From Cladophialophora immunda (Eukaryota > Ascomycota > Eurotiomycetes > Chaetothyriales > Herpotrichiellaceae), in assembly GCF_000835495.1 (NCBI RefSeq), contig NW_015622541.1, positions 1,922,001 through 1,986,000 on the forward strand: 64,000 nt of DNA. The letters run 5' to 3'. Under the pieces are notes generated by a model. The model was given only the letters and a program-made list of their open reading frames with translations, had not been told where the DNA came from and did not search any database. Every line of letters begins with the position of its first letter. Within the stretch, counting starts at the first letter, position 1. This document shows, piece after piece, positions 31,236 through 43,565 of the stretch. The position numbers and the translations under genes are program-made.

Positions 31236-32882
31236 ACTGTTGTGTTTACGACCTCCCCTGACTCGGACCTTCCCTCATCTCAACGAGTGCCGACCGCGTC
31301 TCGATTGGTCGGTCAGATCTCCGGTTGCACGAGAGTGAAAATGGAAAGCAACAGAGAGAAGATGTTCTGAGAGAAAACGAAAAATCACGGTACTCCAACG
31401 GAAGTGCCTTTTGGAGCGGAATGGCTGTGTGTGCTATTTCGCACTAAACAGAGCCCATACAGAAATGAATGTCTGCCACTGCATTTCCACAAGTGCCATT
31501 TCCTAACGTTGTCTTATGCTCCGGTTGAGCTGAATTGCATCGCGCTTGATATGACCGAGGCGCCTTTTGTCCCGGTTCTGAAAGGAGTGTGATTCTGCCT
31601 CAAACTTGCAAAGGTTGAATATACACAGGCCTGGGGAGTGCCCACCAACCTCGAGCGCCTCCTTATAAATGAATGCCGATCCCTCACCTTTTCAGATTCC
31701 TCCTCCGCCAAATTGCGTTGAGCCTCGCCTCGCCTCGCCACGTCACATTTCTCTGACATATGTCCACGTGTGCGAAGAATCCACACCTCCTCGTCTTGAT
31801 GCAGGTGTCAAAGCCGTCCCGTTCCCATTCCCATGACTTTTGTGCGAGGTTGCAGTACCAAAGTGTTTAGCATCAAGACCCCCCTGACCCGCTGGAGAGG
31901 AATGCACAAAAAGGGAGGGGTGTTTTGAGCCGCACCTGACACTCCATAGGTGAGGCGCAAGACTGGAAAATGCTCGTTGCAACCACCACAAGTATTTTTT
32001 GGGGGGTCTTTTCGCGTTTTAGTCAGAAAGACTAATCCATAATATGGAGACACGCAGCAAACCACTCTCGAGGGAGCGAGGGAGTGTAAGGGGGGGGGGC
32101 CATCCCCAGATGGCGAAAGACTTCGGATTCTTCCCGTCTTCCAACTCGCCCGCTTGCCCCTGATTTCGTGGCGGAGGCTGCTTCAACGCCGACGACAAGG
32201 CAGGTGTCTTTTCTCGTGATGGGGAAAAAAGGGCCTAGAGGGGAAACGGGCCTCGATGGGCGACGACATACAGCAGGTCGTGATCTCTGACACAGGCTCA
32301 GAGGGGAGGGAGGGGGGAGGGGGGAGACTGGCGTCGTTCACTCCGTACATATGTCACAATCACCATGCCGTGCTCGAAGAAGGCGGGCCAATCTGATGCC
32401 TTTTCGAAAGACTGTTCACTTTCGCATTTCGGTTGTCTTCTATATGTATGTGCCTTGTGTATGCCTTGACTTCCATATGTACATACAACTCATACTTTGC
32501 CTGTACTAGATAGACCGCATCCTTCCCTCCCGGTAGCCAAACTATTTGTACATTGATGATTTGAACGCTCATGAAGTGCAGTCGTGATACTCGTGCTTCG
32601 TCAAAACAAAAACTGAAAACGTCGTCCTTCGTCTGCACATCGATAGTGAGTGGTTGAATAGAGCGGAGGCTTCTCGTTGCCGTCGTCGGGGTAGAGTGTC
32701 TCTGCCCTCAGTTCTGTGTTGCTCCGGTTGAGCGTACCTCTGCGAACATCTCGAGAAGAAACCAAGACATCTGTCGCCGGGTGAAATCCAAAAGGTAGAG
32801 TTGCCCACGGCCGTGTGCCCAAATGTGCCTTCAAATACCTTATCCAAGGCTCGAATGAATGCTCCCAACATGCTGGCATGAA
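31236..32882. other. Intergenic between convergent genes
   Basis: Thioredoxin and the WD40 gene face each other across 1.65 kb. I see G runs (near 32090-32098 and 32309-32325) and no supported gene. Open frames up to 110 codons on the minus strand lack resemblance to known families. Both 3' untranslated regions must lie here. Confidence 0.45.
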
Positions 32883-35800
32883 TCACACGGCAGTCCCACA
32901 CTTTTTACACCTGAAACTCTGGCCCTTATCTGTCATCGTCGCTTTAAACGTCGTGCCTCCACACTTTTTGCACTTTAAATCGCTGTCGCTTCCCACACTG
33001 CTCCGCCTCCGTGACCGGGATTTGCGGTTCTTGTTATCTGCCGCCGAGGCCCTACGCTCATCGTCACCCATGCTCCCGCCAGGGCTGGGATCGCGTTCTG
33101 AACCAGTGAGCTCACTGGACAACTGGCTCATGTAGCTGGGAGCGCGGGAAAGAGGGTTGCCGTCCGCCCCTAATAAGCCTGGCGTACGGGGCATATGCTT
33201 TGCCATGGGTAATAATGTGCTCCTCATGTCCCAGGCGAGGTATGACTGCTGGTCCACCAAGAACAGCGGATCGTTCGGGCTATGTGGAAGATCACCCGGC
33301 GTGGGATTTGAAGGTAAAGGTTTCAGAGATACCTGTGGTGAGAGCAACTCCTGATCTGGAGTTTTCTGGGTTGCTGAGTGGAAACTGCCGGGTGACTCGG
33401 CCAGAGGCGACTGGACCTTAATTGAGGGCCCGTTCTGGATCTGTTGTAATGGTGAGTGATATTCAGGGGACCTAGGAGACGTGACAGTGTCTTTTCGTGG
33501 TGGTGCCGATCTGTGAAGTGAAAGACGATGGCCCAAGATCTTCCTAGGCGAGGCGCTACGGGACCGTTCGTTGTTGGCAAGCTGGCTCCGGATATCCACC
33601 ATACTTGTCGAGGCATTGTTGTTTGCTGTATCGTTGGGACTCACCGAATTCCTCCAGCTCAAGATGCGATCTGTTGACTGGGTCTTAGGGTTCATAACAA
33701 ATGAGTTCCGGTGTGTGGAGGAATTCACAGAATTGCGAGTTGCCACAGAACCGCTGCGACCAAGCATTTTCCTGGAGAAGTTTGAGCTGGAGTCCCACGA
33801 CTCGTGTCTGCGTTTCTGGAAAGCACAGTCTTGCCGGAAGACCTTGATTTGGCCAGTGTAGTCTGCTGTGACAATTATCTGGCCACCCGGATGTGAATGA
33901 CGAGATAAATAGGCGGGTGTCTCCGGGGCACGACGAGGAGATTCTGATGGCCTCGCTTCGTCCTTGTTATGTTTGTCGTCTGAGTGGTTGCTGTTGTTTG
34001 TGGGCGCGCGGGACGAAATGACAGAGTCTGCACGACTGACCAATGTCACTGGCGGCGGGTTGCAGAGATCGTACAGAGGGTCTCCCGACTGTGCAAGTAT
34101 CCGTCTCGCCTTTTCAGGTGCCATAATTGCGGTGGTGACAATGGCTGAGTGGGCCTCGAACACTTCCATCGGCCGCTTGTCATTCTCGGGCCGTTCATTG
34201 ACGGATGTTGGCCAGATGTACACCTTGCGGTCCTCGCTCCCGCAGATTACATATTTCCCATCATCACTGAACGAGGCATGTATTTGACTGCAGGAATTCT
34301 CATTGCCGCGGAACTTGACCTCAAGGGTCCTATCCTTCAAGTTGTACATTCGCACCCTTGAGTCGTTGCTGGTAATCAGGAGCTTCACGTCCGGCTGACT
34401 GCCTTCTCGAGGCACTGAGATCGTATCAATCCCCGTGATTTTGCTCCCTTTGGCATTTTTGCCCCGCGCTGATCGGACGTGAATTTGAGAATGCGCTTTG
34501 AGGCCTTCGGTGTCGTAGAGGGTGCACAAACCATTCAAGCAACCGGCGATGGCGGTCTTTCCATCCGGGGTGAATGCGACAGCTGTGACCATGTCAGAAA
34601 CCTGCGTCCAGTATGCAACATTCTTGTCTGGTATGCTCCACAAACGTATTTTCGAATCCAGAGAGCCCGCCAGGAAGAATCGATCATCACGCGGATGAAA
34701 TTGGATCGAGGTGACAAAATCGTTGTGCTTGAATGCACACAAACATTCCGCCCGGCTCACATGGTACAGCCTGACGGTTTTATCCATGGACGAAGACAGT
34801 AGAAAGTTGTTCTTGCTCCAGCTGAGGTCCAGGATACTCGATGTGTGGCCGTCATATTCGCGAATGAGTTTACTCTTGAAGACCGGTGCATTGAGCTTGA
34901 CCTTCTCTCCATCGTTGTCGGTCTCCGCAAGTTTCTCTTCCATTTCTCGATCGTCTGCGGATGATATGACCTCCCACACCCTCAACTTCCTATCCTGCCC
35001 AGCAGCAGCGAGATATCTTCCATCTTTTGAGAATTCCATGGCCCATATCGCATTGTTCGCCGAGTTCCTTGGGAGCGGCGGGACAACATCGCCAGGAGTA
35101 TCGTTGATGCTGTGGATCTTCGAGTCTATCTCGGGCTTGCGGCTTTTGGATGGCGGCATCCCCAAGAGTATTTGGGCTAGGAACAACCTGTCAAAGTCCT
35201 TCTGTTTCCTATATTGAGCCTTGACCTTGATATATCGTGGCGGCGCAGGGAACTTGGGTATGAAGCCGACGGGTTGGGAAAAGACTTCGGCCTCGACCCC
35301 AGCAGGTCGAAACTCGGACCCGACCTCTGAAGCATTGTCGTCGTGAAGGTCAAACGAGTCACGCTTCTTGTTGCCCATTATTCGACTGAGGAAGGAAACG
35401 CCTTTCCTGCAGAGACATTGGCCATTAGTATACCGCAGCGGTCCAACTTTCAGCGCCGAGGCCGGGAATCAGCAGATCACCGAGAACACATGGAAACAAG
35501 GTGCTTATCCATGGACAAGCATAGGCAGGACGAGGGAGGGGCATGGAGCAAAAAAAATAAATGGAAGGGTGCCTGTCCCTCCAGGCTTCTATCAATGGGA
35601 CTTACTTCTTCTCCTTGCCCGAGTTGCTACTATTAACCCGCCGCAACGAGACGGGTTCGGCTTTCAGACTGCCCGAGTCGGAATACCCGGAGTCTGCATA
35701 AGGCGACTTGGAAGGCACACCGCCTTGGGAAGAGGCAGGCAATTTGCTTTGCGACTGGGTCCTCTCGAGGATTTGCTAGAAGGTTATGAATGAGCCAAGC

Positions 35801-36400
35801 GTTGCGGGCCAAGTGGGTAATTGTATGTATACGATACCCTTGAGATGGGATCTAGGACGGGCTCGGGGCCAGGCTGGGGCTCCGATGAGCCCACGGTCAG
35901 GATGGGAGACATGTTGCCTGCTGCGCTGGCCGTCCCTGGGGTCAGGCCGTAATTGTAATCGCGACGAAGACTGTTGGCAGCATCCGGCTGTGGTTCTGGT
36001 TCTGAAAGCGGGCGAACACAGTCAGCACAGAGATTGGGCAGTCGGGGGGGTTGCAGAAGAAGAGTTGAGACGAGGTTGGCGCCCCGACCATTAAATTCGG
36101 GAACCACAATTTGCTGATTGGGACATCACATAATGACATACTGCTGTGGGAAGGAGGAGCAGAAGCAGAGGGAGGAGGCTGTTGTTGGATGTGCGCATTG
36201 GAGCTGGCGACCGGCACCTCGCTGCTGGGAGGGCAAATGTTTGGAGCGCATGATGACAAAGAGGATTTAGACTCGATGGTGGCCGCCGCCTCTGGTGCCT
36301 GTGGTGCCTCTGATGCCTCTGTCTTTGGTGTTGCGTCACTCGCCGCCGCCCAGTAGTAGTTTCCTATTGCTACAACTCGCGCAGCCACCGTCTGGGCCAT
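32883..36400 (-). CDS. WD40-repeat protein with C-terminal zinc ribbon
   Basis: Four exons: 36142-36400, 35838-36001, 35606-35775 and 32883-35385, with introns of 140, 62 and 220 bp. Phases agree (1, 0, 2) and the product has 1031 residues starting MAQTVAARVVAIGNYYWAAA. The N-terminal 200 residues are disordered; then QFRKQKDF-like spacing leads into WD40 repeats (IWAMEFSKDGRYLAAAGQDR; HTSSILDLSWSKNNFLLSSS; FVTSIQFHPRDDRFFLAGSL; VTAVAFTPDGKTAIAGCLNG; HASFSDDGKYVICGSEDRKV). It resembles the WDR44-like fungal family that includes yeast YMR102C and Dgr2. The last 30 residues hold two Cys-x-x-Cys pairs (LKCKKCGG ... FRCKKCGT), a zinc ribbon. Human WDR44 binds Rab11; whether this one acts in trafficking is unknown. 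An unspliced reading starts late at MGNKKRDSF and drops about 200 residues. Confidence 0.85.
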
Positions 36401-37167
36401 TGTCGAGCCTCACGAAACAGCAAGAATGATCACAGAGTTCAGATCGCTGGCAGCGTGCAAAGCCAGAAGATACCCGATCGTCAGGAAACAAGCAGAGCCG
36501 TCGGTGAGCTTGCATGGGGCCGGATTGCCACTCCTCTTCTACTGACTCTGCTCATCTACTTCCGTATTCCGCATCTGACTTATGCATAGGTACAGAGAAA
36601 AACGCCTGAGCAGAGACAAGAAGGACCGGTGAAAGCTCGTACAGCATCGACCCTCAGCTAGCCTCGTTGGGTACCCTTCGAACCATTCACTGCTTGAATC
36701 ATCCCTCCATGCAGCTGAGCTCATCATCCGCCATCGACTTCAATTGGCTCTCTACGACTCCACGGTTTTTACATACACACTCGCGCCTTTTACTACTTTG
36801 GTCGTGGTACGGTTCCAAAAAAGATGTCCTTGTCAGGACCCAAGTTAGACAGAAAAATCAAAATCTCCTCCAGGCCGAAGGACACACGGAGCAAAAAGTG
36901 ACCATGTTGTCCCGATACACTTAATGCATAAATTATGCCTTCGCACGAGCAAATACGGGAGCATCACGAGAGAAATTGCAGAGCCCGAGTGCCCAGACGC
37001 CCCGCTGACGCAGAGACCAATGCGAATACGATGCCGTTCGTATAGGCGTACATTTGGCTTCTTCTTGTCCCCGATCAACGTCGCACACGTGCTTCCCTAA
37101 CAACCCAGACCGCCGGCCCGCGCCCCAAATATCCTTCGTGCCCAGTCCAATCGTAAAGTCCACACGT
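36401..37167. other. Intergenic, promoter of WD40 gene and 3' end of dcp2
   Basis: Both neighbours run leftward. No open frame is convincing and no motif stands out in this 767-base gap. Confidence 0.45.
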
Positions 37168-39908
37168 TCATTGCTCCTGGCTTGCGATTCTGCCCAAGTA
37201 GCCCAAAAGGAATGCCTTATTCTCCGCGCCTGTGTGTCGCTTTTCGCCCGCGGCACGCCCTGTTCCTGGCCCACTCACGATCGATGTCATGCTCCCCACA
37301 CGGGATGTCCGAGTGGAAATGGGCTCAATCCCAGACAGCGGCACTTCACCATTGGCATTAAGGATTTGACTAGTCGTCAAAGGAGACACTATGCCCGAAC
37401 TGGGCTGTAATGTTGTTGCCCTAGGCGTAGTGTCCAGTCCTCCACCAAAGAGAGAAAGCAGCGTTTGTTTCTGCGCCTCCGTTTGGGAAGGCTTCCGGCT
37501 CGGTGTCAATTTTTCACCAACATCTGCCGTAGCAGAAGGAGGCGAGCGAGAAGCGGCCATCAAAATCGCCTGCTGATTCGGAATCTGGCTTGTTGCGGTT
37601 GGCCCACCCGCCATGGCTGCCTCCATGGGTTGCGGTCGACGAAGAATTTGAGGCTGGAACGGTTTCGTTTGCTCCTTTGGAGTCTTTTCCCTCGTTGCCC
37701 GTCGCGAGGTTGATTTGGGCCCTCTTGGAGACCGTGGAGGCTGAGAGCGAGATTCTTCTGGTCGTGTCAAAATCTTGACCGGTGCTGGTTGATTGGGATC
37801 GTACAGCGTCCTGTTGGCAGGAAGGGGGCTTCGGCTCATCTCGTTCGTCGCATGCCTGGTCGCCCTGGAGATCGCTTCGAATTCGGGTTGATTCAAAGGG
37901 CCACTGATAGTGGCAGACGTTTCGCCTTCTCTTGGAGATGGCCGTTTTATCTCGCCTACTTTCCGCGATGCTTCTTGACCACCCTTTCCCAACAACGAGA
38001 GAAGGTCGTCCTTGTTCACCTTCGATTTCTGAGATGAGGTGGTAGCGGCTGTCGCTGCGAGCTCCACTGGTGGTGGGCGTGGAGCCAGCGAGCTCTCCAA
38101 TGGTTTCGGTGGGGATGGTTGAGTAAAAAGCTGAAGGAGGGATGTCTGCTGGGCACTGTGAGATCGTCTTGAAGGTAACATAGAAGAGACCTGGTTTTCA
38201 AAGCCCGCGGTGGCGGTTGATTGCAACACAGCGTTGGAAGACCACGGGGCCAAACCTTTGCCAGTTCCTTGGATAGCGTAATCGGCCTTGAGCGGAAGGT
38301 CGGTTGGTACGCTCGGTCTTTGCACTTGGGTTGGTAGCAACGCCCCAACTTGGCCCAAGATATTCGAGGCTGGCGTCTCAAAATGGGGCGGCGGCTGAAT
38401 GGTTGAGCTGGTCGCTCCTCTGAAAACGTCCAAGAGCGCTTTTGTGTGGTTGGTCAGCTTAGGCAACGCACTTGCTGGAGGTATGGCCGCTCGTTCGTTC
38501 CGTATGGCTCCTTCAGGCGCAAACAACGGATCGGTGGTTCTTTGGAACGGTGTAACTCGTGGGACTTTGTGGGTGGGATAAGCTGCCGCATTTGGGACGT
38601 TGGTTGAATCATTTGATCTCTGGAGAATTGGCTGTGCAGGACCAAACACCTGTCCTTGCAGCTGCGGTTGGAAAGGCGGTGGAGGTTGGGCTTGATCGAT
38701 CTGTGGCTGCCGTACATGGGAGATATGCGGCGACTGTTGGACCTCAGGCGGCAACGAGATCTGTTCCAATGGAGTCTTGGGCACGCCAACGGGCTGACCT
38801 TGCTGGGGTCCTCGCAGAAGAGCCAGGAGAGCGTTCGACTTTTCAGTGTCAACCTGCGGGATGTGACTTGGTGGCAACGCCGGCTGAACTGGGACAGCTT
38901 GCCCTCCAATATGAAGTAATTCTTTAAGGTGGGAACTCGGATCGACCGTAGTAGAATCGGAGACTTCGGGCAGGTCGCTGACAGCCTGCGGCAAGGTCTT
39001 TTCAAGACGAGCCCCAATGCCATTCTGTTCATCCTCAGTAGTCACGTCCTCTGGCACCATGGGGGGTGCCGCAAGGTGCGAGCTGTACCGGTTTTCCTTC
39101 TTTCGTTGTTGAGCTATCCATTTCTTGAGTGGATTCAGAAAGGGCGCGACCATATAAAACTTGTTTGCGTTGATCGCTGCATGGTCAGTACCACTACCTT
39201 CATGCTGGCGATGATTGTTCCTCTTCAGGGTGGGCAAATCTGTCAACTTGTACCATTCGATCTTGCTGATCTCCTTTCGTGTCCTGGGTTCAAAATGCGC
39301 GTTTCTGGGCACTCCTCGGAAAACATATAGCCTCATGTGCTGTTCTCTCATCGTAATTTCGATATATTTCATGTCTTTCTCATCCTTGACGAGTCCAGCC
39401 TCGCGCACGTCGAAACCGGTCTCTTCATAGACTTCCCGCACCGCACAGTCGAGATCGTTCTCATCCTTGTTGATCTTGCCACGAGGGAAGCTCCAGTTTG
39501 CGCTCTTTTTCCAGCCTTTCACGAGGACGACCTCATCCATCGACTCGTTCAGCAGAATGGCCCCTCGGACGGGGACGCGGGACTTGTATGCCAGGAACTC
39601 GGCGAAAGCGGTGGTATGGTGCTGGGCAGACCATTGCGAGAAAAGCGGACAGTGCTGAAAGATGCGTAGACTGAAGGCACGTAGAGAAAGAGAAGGTAGA
39701 GAAGGGTCAAGGGGTCGGATGAAGTCTTCGTAGAACCATTGCGCCTCCTCGACTTGAAAGCAGATGCGCTCGACGGACTCCAGCTCCTCCGGGGGTAGGT
39801 TTATGATAAATCGGACACAGAGGTCATCCAGCCCTGGAAAGGTCATGGGGTTAGCATCTGAGCAAACAACACGCCAGGAGGAGGCGTCTCACAGTCCTCC
39901 AGCTGCAT
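37168..39908 (-). CDS. dcp2: mRNA decapping enzyme Dcp2
   Basis: Dcp2 is the Nudix hydrolase that removes the 5' cap of mRNA in P bodies. The first exon is only 16 bases (39893-39908, ATGCAGCTGGAGGACT); the intron is 39834-39892 (59 bp); exon 2 is 37168-39833; the product has 893 residues. Splicing gives MQLEDWLDDLCVRFIINLPP, matching the conserved Dcp2 start, whereas the unspliced frame begins with an intron-encoded MTFPG. Residues 1-95 are the Dcp1-binding regulatory domain; the Nudix box is residues 124-146 (GKIN...REVYEETGF, catalytic Glu residues in REVYEE). Box B follows (FEPRTRKEISKIEWYKL). The remaining 640 residues are a Pro/Gln/Ser-rich disordered tail with short helical leucine motifs (LLALLRG, LLSLLGK, LLSLFGG, FLLGYL) typical of Edc3/Pat1 binding sites. 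Confidence 0.95.
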
Positions 39909-40530
39909 CTCTCGAGTTTGTTGTTTGATGGGGAGATCTGCTCATCTCCACTGCTCTGGAGATGGTAGGAGGTAGGAATCAATCAACGAGTCGGGGACAG
40001 ATGGGCTGCAGGGTCTACAGCCTCACGTCCAAATGCTGTGATCGAGTTGCGCGAATAGGCGTTTCGCCAGTCAGGTCTGAGGGGTCGGGGGTATGGCTCG
40101 TTACGGTGACTGAGAGGCACAGCGTGCAGAGAAACAGAGTCTAGGTCTACTCGTAGGGGCCGGTGGCGGTGCATGTTTTCTGTGGCTAGTGATTCAGCAC
40201 CGCCACCAAATGACGAATCGAATGACGTTGGCGCGCATCCAGGCGCAGGGAGAGTATCAAGGAAATTCAGCGCGTAGAAACCCGTTTGACTGAATCTGAA
40301 TGCCAATCAGTTACGGCAAGCCACCCAGGCTTCTGACAGCCCTTGTCCTTGCGACTCATCTTGGCTTTGTTTGGCAGAACTAAATTTGCAGTGACATAAA
40401 GCCCCGAACATCCTTAGGTGGTCTTTGAGGGCTTTTAAGCCCTTTTGCAGCCCACCATCCCCATCCATCCTACAATTCTCTTGAATCCACGACCCTCCTT
40501 TCGTCACGACCCAACTCAAACATCGCAAAA
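39909..40530. promoter_or_regulatory. Divergent promoter region, dcp2 / DUF4112 gene
   Basis: A 622-base gap between divergent starts. I see no clear motif beyond a pyrimidine-rich leader before 40531. Confidence 0.45.
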
Positions 40531-41362
40531 ATGACATCTTACGCAGCAAAGCTGGTGGCCAAGAGGCTCTTCAAAGAAAATTCGTCCAACAAAGGCGGCC
40601 GTGAGGTATGGATCATGCACCCGACAGCCTGGCCTCTTCTAACATGATGCAGGATCCCTACTTCGAGACGATACCCGCTACCAGGCTCGGAGGACTCTAC
40701 AAAACCACAAAGAAGAGGAGAAGGGCACTCCCACCTGGGTTGACGCCGGAAGAGGAGAAAATCCTCACCAAAGCGAAAAGAAGAGCCTATCGCGTCGACC
40801 TTTGCCTGGGAAGCTTTTTGGGCACAAGATTTGGCTGGGGAGCGGTCATTGGCTTGATTCCTGGGTAAGCATAGAGCTCTTTGCTTGGGATATGTATTCC
40901 TCGAAACTGACCTCTCTTAGCATCGGCGATTTCGTTGACCTCTTCCTGGCCCTGATGGTCTACCGCACCTGCTGCTCCGTCGAACCGGAATTACCCTCGT
41001 CCATCAAAATGCGCATGCAGATGAACGTTCTCATTGACTTTGCAGTTGGGCTGGTTCCCTTCATCGGTGACCTGGCGGATGCGGCATACAAGTGCAACAC
41101 CCGAAATGTGGTACTGCTCGAAAAGGAATTGCGTGTGCGTGGCCAGAAGAGGATTAAGGGGACTCCGCAGGCCAATGTTGCAGACCCGAGCCTTCCAGAT
41201 GAGTTCGACTACCAGAACGAGGAGGGAAGACTGAATGCCCAGAACGGCCCTCCCCCAAGGTATACCTCTCGACGAGAGTCGAGAAGGTCCAACCGAGAGA
41301 GGCAACGTGATGTCGAAGCAGCAGAAGGTATACCTCCACCGATGCCTGCACGAACCCGTTGA
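40531..41362 (+). CDS. DUF4112 membrane protein
   Basis: Three exons: 40531-40605, 40653-40864 and 40921-41362, with introns of 47 and 56 bp, give 242 residues (MTSYAAKLVAKRLFKENSSN...). The core matches DUF4112: GSFLGTRFGWGAVIGLIPGI (hydrophobic, Gly-rich), GDFVDLFLALMVYRTCCSV, then VLIDFAVGLVPFIGDLADAA and a Lys/Asn cap (YKCNTRNVVLLEK). Two hydrophobic hairpins, each with the Pro-x-x-Gly-Asp signature (IPGIGD and VPFIGD), suggest a membrane-inserted duplicated unit. The C-terminal 70 residues are Arg/Glu-rich and disordered. The family is common in bacteria and fungi without an established biochemical function. Confidence 0.88.
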
Positions 41363-41541
41363 CTTGGGGAGTTGCGAGAGAGTCGTGCTCTGCCTTGATA
41401 TGATATTGTCCCTGGAGTTTGCAATTAGAGCGATAGCGAGCGTCGAGCGTTCCTTTTCCTCGTCAGAAGATCCAGAAAAGAAGCAAAAAAAAGGGTATGA
41501 AGATCGATGGCAATTGTCAACCTCCAGGATCTGGAGGGATT

Positions 41542-42624
41542 TCAAGCTCTAATATCTTGCTTCACCCTCGCACATCCATAGCAAAGAACAGCATTTTCCT
41601 GCGAGCTCTCGAGATTTTTTATTGCTGGCATGCCACAGATTGGGCAAGCGTCGGCCTCCTGGTCAGCAGCGGCTTTAACTTGGAGTTTACTCGCCGTTCG
41701 CACCACGTTTGCCATTATGCTAGGGTATTTCAATCCCTGTCCGTTGATGTAATTGCTGAGGAGGTCGTCAATCGAAGTATTGCGAATCGTAGACGCCTGT
41801 CGATCGGGTATATCATCGCTCAAGTCTACCTCCAGAGGATTCGACAAAGCTCGAGCGTAAGTCTGAAGCTCAACCTTGAACAGGTCACGGGCGGGATAAT
41901 TAAAGTTGACACCGTGCACAGACGGTCCGTCAGCGATGGTCGAAGGGACTGACCCACCTCTACCTTTCGCGACGTCGGCGAGGGCAAGGGCTGCCAAACG
42001 ACTATCCGAGTGACCCCAGAGCACAGCCTCACAGCCTTGTTGTTGAGCGATTGAAATTAGCAGTCTTTGTAGAAGAATGGATTTCAGGTCTGTTCGTGCA
42101 GTCACTGATGTAGTACATGAGAGCACACGGCGTAAAAATTCGTCGTCTGGCTCGCCCTCCTGGCGATTAATCCCGAGGTGGATGAGGTCCCTCTCAATTT
42201 TCTCGTCCAGCCGAAAAACATCATGGAGGCAGAAGAGTGGGAGGAAATTGTGCAAAGGAAACCTGGTGTTCACTCTCCGATACTGACTCCCAACCTCGGT
42301 CTGAGATTCGGTGTGAGGGAGCACGACACGGGCGATGATGAGGTCGTACGCAGTTCTGTTGCGGTTCTCCATTTGCTTCTGCAGTTGAGCGTCAAGCACT
42401 TGTAACAGAACAAGAGAAGAGACACCGCCGGAAAGAGGGAGGAACAGCCGGCGCTTCTGATCGCCCGCGAGGTTTTTGAATCGATAGGACTCCATCCGCT
42501 TGAGGATTTTGGAGGTTACATATCGGATGAAACATGTTGCACATAGGCGCCGGTTTCTGATATCTAGACTGGCGTCCCGCTCCTGACAGTCGACACAAAG
42601 GTGGCCCTGAATGTCCATTGTCAT
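41542..42624 (-). CDS. ncs2: Cytoplasmic tRNA 2-thiolation protein Ncs2
   Basis: Ncs2 (Ctu2) partners with Ncs6 to thiolate the wobble uridine of Lys, Gln and Glu tRNAs, with sulfur carried by Urm1. From the ATG at 42624 the single exon gives 360 residues, starting MTMDIQGHLCVDCQERDASL. N-terminal Cys pairs (CVDC, LCATCF), a PP-loop-like segment LPLSGGVSSLVLLQVL and C-terminal Cys pairs (CPICGMP, LCYGCARV) are all expected. The open frame continues upstream to 42819 but has no family resemblance there. The last codons (VKQDIRA) could be intron-derived: a GTGAAG donor and an ATATTAG acceptor sit at the very end. The gene converges with the DUF4112 gene with only 179 bases between stops. Confidence 0.92.
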   Translation of the reverse strand: MTMDIQGHLCVDCQERDASLDIRNRRLCATCFIRYVTSKILKRMESYRFKNLAGDQKRRLFLPLSGGVSSLVLLQVLDAQLQKQMENRNRTAYDLIIARVVLPHTESQTEVGSQYRRVNTRFPLHNFLPLFCLHDVFRLDEKIERDLIHLGINRQEGEPDDEFLRRVLSCTTSVTARTDLKSILLQRLLISIAQQQGCEAVLWGHSDSRLAALALADVAKGRGGSVPSTIADGPSVHGVNFNYPARDLFKVELQTYARALSNPLEVDLSDDIPDRQASTIRNTSIDDLLSNYINGQGLKYPSIMANVVRTASKLQVKAAADQEADACPICGMPAIKNLESSQENAVLCYGCARVKQDIRA

Positions 42625-43565
42625 TGTGATAGGTGTAGTAGATGCCGGAAGATTGAGGATGCAAAGCTTGACAGGTAGGTAGAGAGCATATAGTACCTCG
42701 TCACTTATTGTTTTGGGAAAAAGTTTGCCGTGGACCGTGCGAGGGCGTTGGAGGAAGGGTCTAGATTCTGGGGCAGCGCCGCTTTTAGCTTTGTGCCCGC
42801 GCAGGCGGCATCCCCGCAATCAAGATCTCAAGCGACATTGCTTGTTCCTTTCCTCTTTTGAGCCCCATTGAGTCCGGATGGAGAAGGTGAAGGCGGTGGT
42901 CAGAGATACCTATATATCCCTGGGTGGCCATTGCAAAGATCAAACCACTGGTGATTCACAACCAATGGCGCAGATCGTATTTGACCCTGCCATCTCCGCC
43001 TTGACCACACTGCATACAGTGTTGGTATGGAAGGCCAATCACTAACCCTACCTAGAGTACCTAGTGGTAACAGGGCCAACTGGTTCAACTCCCGTAGCAC
43101 TCGCCGTCCACATGGACTAGGTTCCTTTAAGGCCAGCATCCTTCCAGAATATAGGTCAGCTTTTCCAAGTTTACCGTCTGATCGTCCTGACCGATGGAGG
43201 GTGAAGGACGCCCAAGCCGTGTTTCTATGACGTACAACAAATCGAAATTCCACGTGCCGCAGTATGACGTAAAATAGGACTGCAACCTCCCCCTGCGCCT
43301 CGAGGACATGGCGCCGACTGCTGCAAGTCGCCGAGATCCAAATGTCAAGAAGGGCGAGAGCAAGCGAGCTAGATCTGGAGGGGCTGATAAGACTGCGATG
43401 CTTCAACCGTGGAACTTTCTTTTGTCGAATAATAGTCTCTCGGCCACCTTGGTCCTCCATCAGACACATACTCACTAGACTTTCCCGCGTTATCTTCACC
43501 TTGTCCCTCGTACACTCCTGTCTCTATCCTCTGAAATTGTCTCAGCTTTGCTGCCCTCACCAACA
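42625..43565. promoter_or_regulatory. Divergent promoter region, ncs2 / repeat-protein gene
   Basis: A 941-base gap between divergent starts. A 199-codon minus frame (42900-43499) has a biased, unfamiliar composition and I do not accept it as a gene. CTAGGTACC-like short repeats occur near 43050-43065. Confidence 0.4.

Noticed and set aside
42900..43499. 199-codon minus-strand frame between ncs2 and the repeat-protein gene
   Set aside because: No family resemblance, very Arg/Ser/Leu-rich, and it occupies the divergent promoter region of two confident genes.
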